NCBI GenBank assembly: GCA_014729015.1
Contig: WJKR01000008.1
Location: forward strand, 1 to 22,968
Direction: 5' to 3'
Length of the DNA stretch: 22,968 nt
Source: Candidatus Woesearchaeota archaeon
GTDB taxonomy: Archaea; Nanobdellota; Nanobdellia; Woesearchaeales; WJKR01
Below, in pieces: positions 1-6,818 of this stretch. How positions within the stretch are numbered: position 1 is the first letter of the stretch; each line of letters begins with the position of its first letter. A program made the position numbers and the translations under genes. Under the pieces are notes generated by a model. It was not told the DNA's origin, searched no databases, and worked only from the letters and a program-made list of their open reading frames with translations.

Positions 1-109
1 GTTCGTGCGCTGCGCAGAAGTCTGCGCAGCTCTGCGGCGTCGGCGTGGCTTCGCACGCCGCAAGCAGCGTTATGGCGATGAGGAGTCCTGTGATGACAGC
101 CAGGCGCAT
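1..109 (-). CDS. Start of a putative secreted lipoprotein (3' end outside window)
   Basis: Only the first 36 codons are in the window. The start ATG is at 109, reading leftward. The N-terminus is MRLAVITGLLIAITLLAAC: one Arg, a hydrophobic stretch of about 15 residues, and then a lipobox-like LAAC at residues 16-19. This is followed by a Thr/Pro spacer and a Cys-rich start (SCADFC). This is the form of a lipoprotein signal peptide, with Cys19 the predicted lipidated residue. A TATA box lies 26 nt upstream, so the mRNA would be leaderless. The mature domain lies outside the window, so no function can be given. A membrane-anchored secreted protein without lipidation is the alternative. Confidence 0.5.
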   Translation of the reverse strand, partial: MRLAVITGLLIAITLLAACEATPTPQSCADFCAAHE

Positions 110-131
110 GGGGGGTGCTTCGTCGTGCTCG

Positions 132-139
132 TTTATATG
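132..139 (-). promoter_or_regulatory. TATA box of the lipoprotein gene
   Basis: On the minus strand this reads CATATAAA. Its centre is 26 nt from the ATG at 109, which is the spacing expected when transcription starts at the start codon. Confidence 0.5.
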
Positions 140-226
140 GGTTTGCTTTCCTGCTCTATAGCGGTAGAGAGCTTGTAAGCGGTGAATCTTTATTTTTGAA
201 ACGATTTAAAAGGTTTTTGGCAAAAA

Positions 227-234
227 TATAAATA
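227..234 (+). promoter_or_regulatory. TATA box before small ORF
   Basis: TATAAATA preceded by CAAAAA. Predicted transcription start is near 256, a short distance before the small ORF at 274. The rest of the 110-542 intergenic region holds only that ORF and the gyrB promoter signals. Confidence 0.45.
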
Positions 235-273
235 CTTCGAGCACGCAAGAATGGTGAGGGGGTGGACAAAGCG

Positions 274-393
274 ATGCTCTATGCGACGAGCAGCGGTAGG
301 ATTCTCACCGATGAGGATGTGAATCTACTATCACCGCAAGAAATTGAGCGAGACGGCATCCATGTAATTGGTGATTGGGAAGAGTGGTCATAA
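274..393 (+). CDS. Small hypothetical protein (39 aa)
   Basis: I do not recognise this protein. It starts at ATG 274 and ends at TAA 391-393. It is acidic, with a D/E-rich centre and a C-terminal GDWEEWS. A GGGGGTG stretch at 257-263 lies 10 nt upstream of ATG 274 and could serve as a ribosome-binding site. An in-frame GTG at 262 would add four residues. A TATA box at 227-234 places the transcript start near 256. The composition looks like a folded small protein, but at this length chance cannot be excluded. Confidence 0.4.
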   Translation: MLYATSSGRILTDEDVNLLSPQEIERDGIHVIGDWEEWS

Positions 394-438
394 CGCAGCG
401 ACGACGAGGAACAAGCACCAAGTGTTACATCCAGGTTT

Positions 439-455
439 CTTTATAAACTATAAAG
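439..455. repeat. Perfect inverted repeat upstream of gyrB TATA box
   Basis: CTTTATA-AAC-TATAAAG: 7-nt arms, 3-nt spacer. It ends 7 nt before the gyrB TATA box. It could be an operator, or a second TATA-like element readable in both directions. Confidence 0.5.
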
Positions 456-462
456 CACAAAG

Positions 463-470
463 TTTAAATA
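463..470 (+). promoter_or_regulatory. gyrB promoter TATA box
   Basis: TTTAAATA. Predicted transcription start is near 493, giving a leader of about 50 nt. This is unlike most genes here, which appear leaderless. Confidence 0.5.
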
Positions 471-496
471 CGCAGCTGCATTCTATCAGTACGTGA

Positions 497-511
497 TTTC
501 TCGACGAGAAA
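497..511. repeat. Perfect inverted repeat in gyrB leader
   Basis: TTTCTCG-A-CGAGAAA, 7-nt arms. It lies at or just after the predicted transcription start, so it could act as a DNA operator or as a short 5' hairpin in the mRNA. Confidence 0.5.
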
Positions 512-530
512 ACGCACTGAGAACACCACC

Positions 531-535
531 AGGAG
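531..535 (+). promoter_or_regulatory. gyrB ribosome-binding site
   Basis: AGGAG, 7 nt before ATG 543. It supports this start and fits a gene with a leader. Confidence 0.6.
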
Positions 536-542
536 TTTATAA

Positions 543-2456
543 ATGAACAGCGACCCTCAGCAAGGCTACGGCGCAGATAAGATTACCGTGCTTTCCGGCT
601 TAGACGCCGTGCGCAAGCGCCCCGGCATGTACATCGGCAGCACAGGGTTGCGAGGACTCCACCACCTCGTGTACGAAGTGGTCGACAACAGCATCGACGA
701 GGCCATGGCAGGCTATTGCACCGAAATCGCCGTCGCGCTCGAGCAGGACGGCTCCGTCTCGGTCGCCGACAACGGCAGAGGCATCCCCATAGACACCCAC
801 CATAAGTACAAGATGCCCGCTATCGAAGTGGTCATGACCAAGCTGCACGCAGGGGGCAAGTTCGACAAGGACTCCTACAAAGTCTCCGGCGGCCTGCACG
901 GCGTCGGCGTCTCGGTAGTGAACGCGTTGGCCAAACGACTCGTCGTCTTGGTCAGGAGAGAAGGCAAAGAGGTCATGATAGGCTTCGAGCGGGGCAAGAC
1001 TGTGCAGTCCCTCAAGGTGGTCGGCAAAGCGGCCACGACCGGCACGACGGTGCGGTTCTGGCCTGACGAGCAGATATTCGACGAGGCGACCGAATTCCAG
1101 TACGACACCCTGCAGTCACGCATGCGAGAGCTCGCGTTCCTGAACAAAGGCGTAAAGGTAACCATTGAGGACAAGCGGAAAGGGCGGGAGAAAAAAGATG
1201 ATTTCCTGTACGACGGCGGCATCGTTAGCTTCGTGGAATACCTGGACGAGAACAAGAACGGGCTGCACAAACCCGTGTACGTGAACAAGGAGAAGGACAA
1301 CATCGAGCTGGAAGTCGCCATGCAGTACACCGACGCGTACAATGAGAACGTGTTCTCATTCGTGAACAACATCAACACGCACGAGGGCGGCACGCACCTG
1401 TCAGGGTTCAAAACAGCGCTCACCAGGTGCTTCAACCAGTACGCTGAGAAGAACGGCTTGGTCAAGAACGGCGCCAAGCTGTCCAGCGACGACGTCCGAG
1501 AAGGGCTGACGGCGATCATCAGCGTCCGCGTCCCCGAGCCGCAGTTCGAAGGGCAGACCAAGACGCGCCTAGGCAATTCCGAAGTGAAAGGCGTCGTTGA
1601 TTCATTGGTGTTCTCCGGGCTGTCCGCTTTTTTGGAAGAGCATCCCCGGGAGGCCAAACTGATCATTGAGAAGAGCGTCCTTGCGGCCCAAGCGCGGGAA
1701 GCGGCGCGGAAGGCCCGCGAGTTGACCAGGAGGAAGTCAGTGCTGGAATCAAGCACGTTGCCCGGGAAGCTTGCTGATTGCAGCAATCGTGACCCTGCGC
1801 AGTCAGAACTGTTCCTGGTGGAAGGAGATTCGGCCGGGGGGAGTGCCAAGCAAGGTCGAAACAAGGAGTTCCAGGCCATCCTTCCGCTGCGGGGCAAGAT
1901 CCTGAACGTGGAAAAGGCGCGGCTGAACAGGATCATGGGCTCCAATGAGATCATCACCATGATCACCGCCATGGGATGCGGCATCGCCGATGATTTTGCT
2001 TTGGAAAAAGCGCGGTATCACAAGATCATCATCATGACTGATAGCGACGTGGATGGCGCGCACATCAGCACGTTGATATTGACGTTCTTCTTCAGGTATA
2101 TGCGCCCCTTGATTGAGGCAGGCTACGTGTACATCGCGCAGCCGCCGTTGTACTTGGCCAAGAAGGGCAAGGAGAAGGTGTACTGCTTGGATGATGAGGA
2201 GTTGCGTGCGGCGCTCAAGGAGTTCGGCGGCGAGCAGCAGGTGAGCGTCCAGCGCTACAAGGGCTTGGGCGAGATGAACCCTGACCAGCTGTGGGAGACG
2301 ACGATGAGCCCGGAGACTAGGATGCTGAAGCAGGTGATGATCGAGGACGCTGTCGAGGCTGACAGGATATTCACCGTGCTTATGGGCGATGTGGTCGAAC
2401 CGCGCAGGAAATTCATCCAGGAGAACGCGAGGAAGGTCGTGAATCTGGACGTCTGA
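543..2456 (+). CDS. gyrB: DNA gyrase subunit B
   Basis: This is the ATPase/TOPRIM subunit of type IIA topoisomerase, which with GyrA introduces negative supercoils in an ATP-dependent reaction. The GHKL ATPase domain has catalytic Glu45 and Asn49 in YEVVDNS, DNGRG at 76-80 and the lid GGLHGVGVSVVN near 116-127. The transducer domain carries the QTK loop at 338-340. TOPRIM has EGDSAGG from Glu428 and DSDVDG at 500-505 (metal-binding Asp500/502/504), and a C-terminal QRYKGLGEM motif follows. At 637 residues it is the usual short GyrB length without the proteobacterial insert. The family is bacterial in origin and was acquired by several archaeal lineages. No gyrA is adjacent on the downstream side, where SRP54 follows; the upstream neighbour reads the other way. 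Confidence 0.97.
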   Translation: MNSDPQQGYGADKITVLSGLDAVRKRPGMYIGSTGLRGLHHLVYEVVDNSIDEAMAGYCTEIAVALEQDGSVSVADNGRGIPIDTHHKYKMPAIEVVMTKLHAGGKFDKDSYKVSGGLHGVGVSVVNALAKRLVVLVRREGKEVMIGFERGKTVQSLKVVGKAATTGTTVRFWPDEQIFDEATEFQYDTLQSRMRELAFLNKGVKVTIEDKRKGREKKDDFLYDGGIVSFVEYLDENKNGLHKPVYVNKEKDNIELEVAMQYTDAYNENVFSFVNNINTHEGGTHLSGFKTALTRCFNQYAEKNGLVKNGAKLSSDDVREGLTAIISVRVPEPQFEGQTKTRLGNSEVKGVVDSLVFSGLSAFLEEHPREAKLIIEKSVLAAQAREAARKARELTRRKSVLESSTLPGKLADCSNRDPAQSELFLVEGDSAGGSAKQGRNKEFQAILPLRGKILNVEKARLNRIMGSNEIITMITAMGCGIADDFALEKARYHKIIIMTDSDVDGAHISTLILTFFFRYMRPLIEAGYVYIAQPPLYLAKKGKEKVYCLDDEELRAALKEFGGEQQVSVQRYKGLGEMNPDQLWETTMSPETRMLKQVMIEDAVEADRIFTVLMGDVVEPRRKFIQENARKVVNLDV

Positions 2457-2466
2457 GACCACATCC

Positions 2467-2475
2467 TTTATAAAT
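2467..2475 (+). promoter_or_regulatory. TATA box of srp54
   Basis: TTTATAAAT, centre 28 nt before ATG 2499. This favours leaderless initiation at that ATG over the in-frame GTG at 2493. Confidence 0.6.
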
Positions 2476-2498
2476 GAAACCTCTTTCTTCTTGTGTTC

Positions 2499-3860
2499 AT
2501 GGTCTTAGACAAGCTCGGCTCAGGACTGCGGAATACGTTGCAGAAGATTACCAAGGCGATGTTCGTCGATGAGAAATTAATCAATGAACTCGTCAAGGAC
2601 ATCCAGCGCTCATTGTTGCAGGCAGATGTTGCCGTGAAATTGGTGTTCGATATCACCAAGAAGATCAAGGAGCGAGCGTTGAAGGAGAAAGAGGCCAAAG
2701 GGCTCGACAAGAAGGAACAACTCATCACCATCGTGTATGAGGAATTAACAGCATTCCTCGGCGGCACCGAGGAACCGTTCGCCATCCCCAAGAAAAAGCC
2801 ATTCATTATCATGCTCGTCGGTTTGTTCGGAAATGGCAAGACAACAACGGCGGGAAAAATAGCGAATTATTATAAGAAACGAGGCAGCAAAGTCGCAATG
2901 GTCCAAACAGACACCTGGCGACCAGCCGCACATGAACAATTGCAGACACTGGCAAAACAAGCAAGCGTCGATTTCTACGGCATGGAGAAAGAGAAGGATC
3001 CGGTCAAGATCTACAACTCGTTCAAGAAAGAATTACAATCATATGATTTGGTCTTAGTGGATACTGCTGGTCGTGACGCATTGTCAGACGACTTGGTCAA
3101 AGAACTCAAAAGCATCAACAAGGCCGTGCAGGCAGACGAGCGATGGCTGGTCATGGCGGCGGACGTCGGGCAGACCGCGCAGCAGCAGGCGCAGCAGTTC
3201 CATGACACGGCGAACGTCACCGGCGTCGTTATCACAAAACTTGATGGTACGGCGAAGGGCGGCGGCGCTTTGAGTGCGTGCGCAGTCACCGATTCACCAG
3301 TCCGCTTCATCGGCGTCGGAGAAAAAATAGATGAATTCGAGTTATTCAATCCGAAAGGATTCGTCGGACGACTCCTTGGCATGGGTGACTTGGAATCGTT
3401 GTTGGACAAAGCGAAAGTTGCTATTAGTGAAGAAGAAGCACAGGATTTAGGTCGCAAGTTCCTGAAAGGAGAGTTCAACCTGATCGACTTGTACGAACAG
3501 ATGCAAGCCATGAAGAAGATGGGCCCCATCAGCAAGGTCGCGGAGATGATCCCAGGATTCAGCCAGATAAAACTGCCGAAGGACGCGTTGCGAGTGCAAG
3601 AAGGGAAACTGGAGTTGTGGCGTCACCTCATGGACTCCATGACCAAGGAAGAACTCGAAGAACCGGACAGCATCAGAGGCTCACGATTAGACAGGATCGC
3701 AAAAGGATCAGGCATGCCAGCATCAGAACTACGTTCACTCCTGAAGCAGTATAAGCAGTCGAAGAAGCTCATGAAGATGATGAAAGGCGGCTCAGAAAAA
3801 GACATGCAGAAGATGATGCAACGCATGGGCGGCAAAGGCATGGGCGGACTAAAGTTCTAA
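2499..3860 (+). CDS. srp54: Signal recognition particle protein SRP54 (Ffh)
   Basis: This GTPase of the signal recognition particle binds 7S RNA and signal peptides and targets nascent membrane and secreted proteins to the SRP receptor. In order: N domain (1-85), G domain with P-loop GLFGNGKT at 108-115, a TDTWRPAA segment, DTAGR at 188-192, ADVGQTAQQQA and TKLDGTAKGG near 246. A Met-rich M domain begins near residue 318 and contains MGPISKVAEMIPGF. Its C-terminus has the RLDRIAKGSGM helix-turn-helix and a Lys/Met-rich tail. Start choice: ATG 2499 is leaderless from the TATA box, and GTG 2493 would add two residues. The P-loop has Asn where SRP54 usually has Ser, but it still fits GxxGxGKT. 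Length (453) is normal. Confidence 0.95.
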   Translation: MVLDKLGSGLRNTLQKITKAMFVDEKLINELVKDIQRSLLQADVAVKLVFDITKKIKERALKEKEAKGLDKKEQLITIVYEELTAFLGGTEEPFAIPKKKPFIIMLVGLFGNGKTTTAGKIANYYKKRGSKVAMVQTDTWRPAAHEQLQTLAKQASVDFYGMEKEKDPVKIYNSFKKELQSYDLVLVDTAGRDALSDDLVKELKSINKAVQADERWLVMAADVGQTAQQQAQQFHDTANVTGVVITKLDGTAKGGGALSACAVTDSPVRFIGVGEKIDEFELFNPKGFVGRLLGMGDLESLLDKAKVAISEEEAQDLGRKFLKGEFNLIDLYEQMQAMKKMGPISKVAEMIPGFSQIKLPKDALRVQEGKLELWRHLMDSMTKEELEEPDSIRGSRLDRIAKGSGMPASELRSLLKQYKQSKKLMKMMKGGSEKDMQKMMQRMGGKGMGGLKF

Positions 3861-3871
3861 GGTGAAATGTT

Positions 3872-4126
3872 TTGCGCATCCCAAAGAAGAAAGTGTATGG
3901 ACAGTCACGCATGGAAAAATGTCCGTTGTGCGGCGATAACGCACTCGTAAAAAACAAGCAAAACATTCCAGTCTGTAACGATCACAAAGACTACACGATC
4001 GAGCTTAAATGCAGTTGCGGGTCTTGGCTCGAGCCAAAAGAAGGGAAATGGGGCACATTCTTTGTATGTATTGAATGTGGCGCAATCTCATGGCAAAAAG
4101 CGATGAGCATGAATGGACTCGAATAA
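3872..4126 (+). CDS. Double zinc-ribbon protein, topoisomerase-type C4 finger
   Basis: This 84-residue protein has two metal sites. The first is CPLC at 17-20 with Cys35 and His38 in PVCNDH. The second is CSC at 47-49 with CIEC at 66-69. The second half resembles the C4 zinc fingers at the C-terminus of topoisomerase I (pattern C-x-C-x-n-K-x-G-x-F-x-x-C-x-x-C), which suggests nucleic-acid binding; this is inference. The start is TTG 3872, supported by GGTGA at 3861-3865 six nt upstream; ATG 3911 would remove the basic N-terminus. It begins 12 nt after srp54 with no TATA box between, so it is probably co-transcribed. The exact role is unknown. Confidence 0.75.
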   Translation: MRIPKKKVYGQSRMEKCPLCGDNALVKNKQNIPVCNDHKDYTIELKCSCGSWLEPKEGKWGTFFVCIECGAISWQKAMSMNGLE

Positions 4127-4132
4127 GATTTA

Positions 4133-4140
4133 TTTATAAA
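4133..4140 (+). promoter_or_regulatory. TATA box of the AsnB-Dph6 fusion gene
   Basis: TTTATAAA, centre about 26 nt before ATG 4163, predicting a leaderless mRNA. Confidence 0.6.
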
Positions 4141-4162
4141 CAAAGCGTTCTTTCCCACTACT

Positions 4163-6277
4163 ATGTGCGGCATCCTCGGCCTCTGGAACACAGAAGGAAA
4201 AGACGTCAATGCAGCCATGCAACTCCTCCAAGCAAGAGGACAGGACGGCGCTGGCTGGTACGACGGCAAAGAGACGCAATACACGCAAACAGCTGATGAT
4301 CTTGAATGCTCACCAACAGGAACGGGGCACGTCTTACACGCCATCGTCGGGCACGTTCCCCAACCCATCAAGAAAAAGGGCGTCCTCGTCGCGAACTGCG
4401 AAATTTACAACTGGCAATCACTCGCAGAAAGACACGACATCAACGCAGAGAACGACGCAGACCTCCTTATGAAACTATTAGACCAAACAACATTATCCAA
4501 GGGTCACGTTCTCTCATTGCTTGAAGAACTTGATGGCGTGTACGCATTCGCGTACTGGCGAGAAGACGACGTCATCATCGCCCGAGACCTCGTAGGCGTC
4601 AAACCATTATGGTACTCGCACCAAGACGGGTTCGCCTTCGCATCAGAAAAAAAAGTATTACTCAAGCTCGGCTATCATGATATTGCTGAGTTGAATCCAA
4701 GAACAGCATTGTATTATCAGAAGAAAAACAATCTTTTAGAGCATTGGCAACGAGCATTCTACAAGAAAGAGATAGAAGAAGAGGAAGAAGATGCTGTCGC
4801 AGAAAAAATTAAACGATTGTTTGTTAATGCGGTGAAGAAACGTATCCCTCAAGGTATAAAGGTCGGCATTCTATTTTCCGGCGGCATTGATAGCACGTTG
4901 ATTGCGAAAGTGTGCCAAGACCTTGGTTATGACATGATGTGTTATACCGCAATAGCAGAAAACCCTCGCGGGCTCAAACCGCACGATCTTCTAGCAGCAC
5001 AAACAGTCGCAGCAAAGTACAACTTCAGACACAAAGTCATCAAAGTAAACGAAGCAGACATCCCAGCATTAGCAGAAGCAACCGCAAACCTTATCGAGGA
5101 AGCGAACGCTGTCAAAGTGGCCGTGGGCATGCCCTTCCTAGCAGCCGCACGACAAGCAAAAAGAGATGGATGCAAAGTATTACTCTCAGGACTAGGAGCG
5201 GAAGAGCTCTACGCAGGCTACCAACGGCACCGTAACTCAAAGGACGTCAATGACGAATGCTACGCAGGATTATTGTGGTTGTACGAACGTGATTTATACC
5301 GAGATGATGTCATTACCATGAGAAACGGTTTAGAACTCAGACTCCCCTTCCTAGATAAGGAGTTAACAGAACACGCACTATCAATCCCTGCAGATCTGAA
5401 GCTTAAAGATGGCAAAGAAAAATACTCGTTAAGAAAATCATCATTACTCCTCGGCATCGAGGAAGAAGACGCGTTCAGGCCGAAGAAGGCGGCGCAGTAC
5501 GGCTCAAAATTCGACCAATCGTTGGAACGAGTGGCGAGAAGCAAAGGACTCAACCGCGTGGAATACTTACAAACGCTGTTACCAAACACTAATCGAAAAC
5601 TCGGCGTACTCTGCAGCGGCGGAAAAGATAGCTGGTACGCAGCGTATGTCATGCAACAACTCAACTATGAACTAAGCTGCGTAGTAACCATGAAGAGCGA
5701 GAACCCAGACAGCTATATGTTCCACACGCCAGCGATAGAATTGGTGAAGTTGCAAGCGAAGGCTGCGAGCATCCCGTTCATCGAGGAAACAACAACAGGA
5801 AAGAAAGAAGAAGAGCTCGAAGACCTCACATCATTGTTGCAAAAAGCGAAAGAGCAACACAAGATCGACGGCGTGGTCACCGGTGCGTTGTTCTCGCAAT
5901 ACCAACGCTCAAGAATTGAAAAGCTGTGCAACGAACTAGGGCTGAAGGCGTACGCACCGCTGTGGCACCTGGAGCAAGAATCAGAACTACGAGAGTTATT
6001 AAGAGAAGGATTCATTATTACCATGTCTGCCATCGCCGGCGAAGGACTGAGCAAGGAATGGCTCGGCAAACCCATAGGAAAACAAGCAGTGGACGAGCTC
6101 GTAAAGCTCAGGGAGAAGATGGACTTCAACGTGGCGGCAGAAGGAGGGGAATATGAGACGTTAGTGTTGGATTGTCCTCTTTTCAAGAAGCGACTCGTCG
6201 TGCAAGCTGCACGAGCCATGGAGAACGAGATTACGGGAAGGCTTGTGGTGAGGAAGGCGTTGCTGAAGGATAAATAA
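4163..6277 (+). CDS. Fusion: AsnB-like glutamine amidotransferase/synthetase + Dph6-type diphthine-ammonia ligase
   Basis: Three parts are visible in 704 residues. (1) A class II (Ntn) glutaminase: Met is followed by Cys2 (MCGILGLW), with RGQDGAG near 25-31, NCEIYNW at 78-84 and RDLVGVKPLWY at 141-151. (2) An asparagine-synthetase ATP-pyrophosphatase domain with SGGIDST at 239-245 and LSGLGAEELYAGY at 341-353. (3) A second ATP-pyrophosphatase from about residue 478, with SGGKDSW at 485-491 and EGGEYETLVLDCPLF at 660-674, the hallmark of Dph6/ATP_bind_4. Dph6 makes the last amidation in diphthamide synthesis on elongation factor 2 using ATP and ammonia. The reading frame is continuous with no internal start signal. 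Glutamine-derived ammonia could feed either synthetase site; that link is inference. The asparagine-synthetase activity itself is not certain, because NCEIYN departs from the usual NGEIYN. Confidence 0.88.
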   Translation: MCGILGLWNTEGKDVNAAMQLLQARGQDGAGWYDGKETQYTQTADDLECSPTGTGHVLHAIVGHVPQPIKKKGVLVANCEIYNWQSLAERHDINAENDADLLMKLLDQTTLSKGHVLSLLEELDGVYAFAYWREDDVIIARDLVGVKPLWYSHQDGFAFASEKKVLLKLGYHDIAELNPRTALYYQKKNNLLEHWQRAFYKKEIEEEEEDAVAEKIKRLFVNAVKKRIPQGIKVGILFSGGIDSTLIAKVCQDLGYDMMCYTAIAENPRGLKPHDLLAAQTVAAKYNFRHKVIKVNEADIPALAEATANLIEEANAVKVAVGMPFLAAARQAKRDGCKVLLSGLGAEELYAGYQRHRNSKDVNDECYAGLLWLYERDLYRDDVITMRNGLELRLPFLDKELTEHALSIPADLKLKDGKEKYSLRKSSLLLGIEEEDAFRPKKAAQYGSKFDQSLERVARSKGLNRVEYLQTLLPNTNRKLGVLCSGGKDSWYAAYVMQQLNYELSCVVTMKSENPDSYMFHTPAIELVKLQAKAASIPFIEETTTGKKEEELEDLTSLLQKAKEQHKIDGVVTGALFSQYQRSRIEKLCNELGLKAYAPLWHLEQESELRELLREGFIITMSAIAGEGLSKEWLGKPIGKQAVDELVKLREKMDFNVAAEGGEYETLVLDCPLFKKRLVVQAARAMENEITGRLVVRKALLKDK

Positions 6278-6290
6278 TCATCTGATTATT
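6273..6290. repeat. Palindrome over the stop codon of the fusion gene
   Basis: AATAATCA-TC-TGATTATT: perfect 8-nt arms overlapping the TAA stop. It is AT-rich and has no T-run after it, so it is not a clear terminator. It could be an mRNA 3' hairpin. Confidence 0.4.
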
Positions 6291-6306
6291 AATACTATTA
6301 AAGAAA

Positions 6307-6513
6307 ATGGCATTGGCTGAAGCCCTTGGAGAGCTGACATTCATAGTATGAGCTGGAGCAACATTCTTTTTGTGGAGAAGCTAGCATAACAAGAGAGCGA
6401 AACTCATAGACGCAGGGAAAGAAGTTCCTTACTGGTATAAAGAAATATACAAACAACCATGGGCAATTCTGCTAAGCATCATGATAACACTTATGATAAT
6501 TAGCTATAATTAG
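6307..6513 (+). pseudogene. Broken small membrane-protein gene with two in-frame stops
   Basis: One frame reads as 68 codons interrupted by TGA at 6349-6351 and TAG at 6382-6384. The first part ends ELTFIV. The middle is AGATFFLWRS. The last starts HNKRAKLIDAGKEVPYWYKE and ends in a hydrophobic segment (ILLSIMITLMIISYN) before TAG 6511-6513. The protein-like reading across both stops, with a charged loop between hydrophobic segments, suggests a gene that has decayed by point mutation. Both stop codons end other genes in this window (TGA in gyrB, TAG in tktC), so genome-wide recoding is unlikely. The family is not recognised. Confidence 0.4.
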
Positions 6514-6532
6514 AAAATAATCACCCGCTTAT

Positions 6533-6680
6533 TTAAACATCGTAATATAACCAAGAGATAAACAATCCGAGTGGTCCAAAAAGAAACCCAAGAAAATATC
6601 CTATGTTTGGATTGCTTTTTTTCCGTAATCCTATTTTTGCGCCTAGGCGTGCGAAAAGTAAAGAATAAGAGAAGGCCCAT
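6533..6680 (-). pseudogene. Remnant of a small membrane-protein gene
   Basis: An open frame ending at TAA 6533-6535 encodes a C-terminus with LGAKIGLRKKSN followed by IGYFLGFLFGPLGLFISW. This resembles the end of many small prokaryotic membrane proteins (basic loop, then a G-rich helix with GPLG). No ATG, GTG or TTG lies in this frame between the tRNA and the conserved part. The ATG at 6680 is in another frame and gives a hydrophobic start (MGLLLFF), so a frameshift near 6650 may have broken the gene. It lies just downstream of tRNA-Thr. Confidence is low. Confidence 0.3.
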
Positions 6681-6700
6681 TTTTTAGAGAAGAGAAGTAA

Positions 6701-6791
6701 GCCTCTGGAGGGATTTGAACCCCCGACTTTTTGCTTACGAGGCAAACGCTTTCGGCATGCTATAAGCATTCTACCGCTGAGCTACAGAGGC
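6701..6791 (-). tRNA. tRNA-Thr(CGT) with a probable 20-nt D-arm intron
   Basis: Read on the minus strand. The acceptor is GCCTCTG/CAGAGGC. The anticodon arm is TTTGC-CTCGTAA-GCAAA with anticodon CGT (6737-6739). The variable loop is AAGTC. The T arm is GGGGG-TTCAAAT-CCCTC. The base after the acceptor is T, the usual discriminator of archaeal tRNA-Thr. The gene is 91 nt instead of about 71, and the excess is in the D arm. Removing 6751-6770 restores a normal D arm (GCTC-AGCGGTA-GAGC). CCA is not encoded. A TATA-like TTTTAAAA lies 30 nt upstream, overlapping the end of the neighbouring zinc-ribbon gene. Confidence 0.85.
6751..6770 (-). other. Putative non-canonical tRNA intron (D stem, between positions 22 and 23)
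   Basis: The junctions can be drawn as a relaxed bulge-helix-bulge. The exon CGGT pairs with GCCG at the intron 3' side (three Watson-Crick pairs and one G-U). The 5' bulge is AG|A and the 3' bulge is AA|A. The inner helix is ATGC/GCAT with loop TTATA. The outer helix is weak (GCT/AGC with an internal loop). Excision gives a standard 71-nt body. Confidence 0.6.
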
Positions 6792-6818
6792 AATGAATAC
6801 TGAGAACAAGAACTTCTT

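Noticed and set aside
875..1984. Long open frame on the minus strand inside gyrB (369 codons)
   Set aside because: It lies wholly opposite a clear gyrB, has no domain features and its composition mirrors gyrB codons.
4163..6277. Fusion gene as two separate adjacent genes
   Set aside because: The frame is continuous through the junction near residue 478, and no stop, start signal or promoter is present there.
6273..6290. Palindrome as an intrinsic terminator
   Set aside because: It is AT-rich and has no following T-run on the sense strand, so it is left as a repeat.
6307..6513. Genome-wide recoding of TGA or TAG
   Set aside because: TGA ends gyrB, rpo12, pcc1 and others, and TAG ends tktC and the MscS-like gene, at expected family lengths.
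6696..6769. N-terminal part of a 78-codon minus frame (reads SNPSRG)
   Set aside because: This is the translated T arm of tRNA-Thr, a common false protein; only the distal part could be a real remnant.
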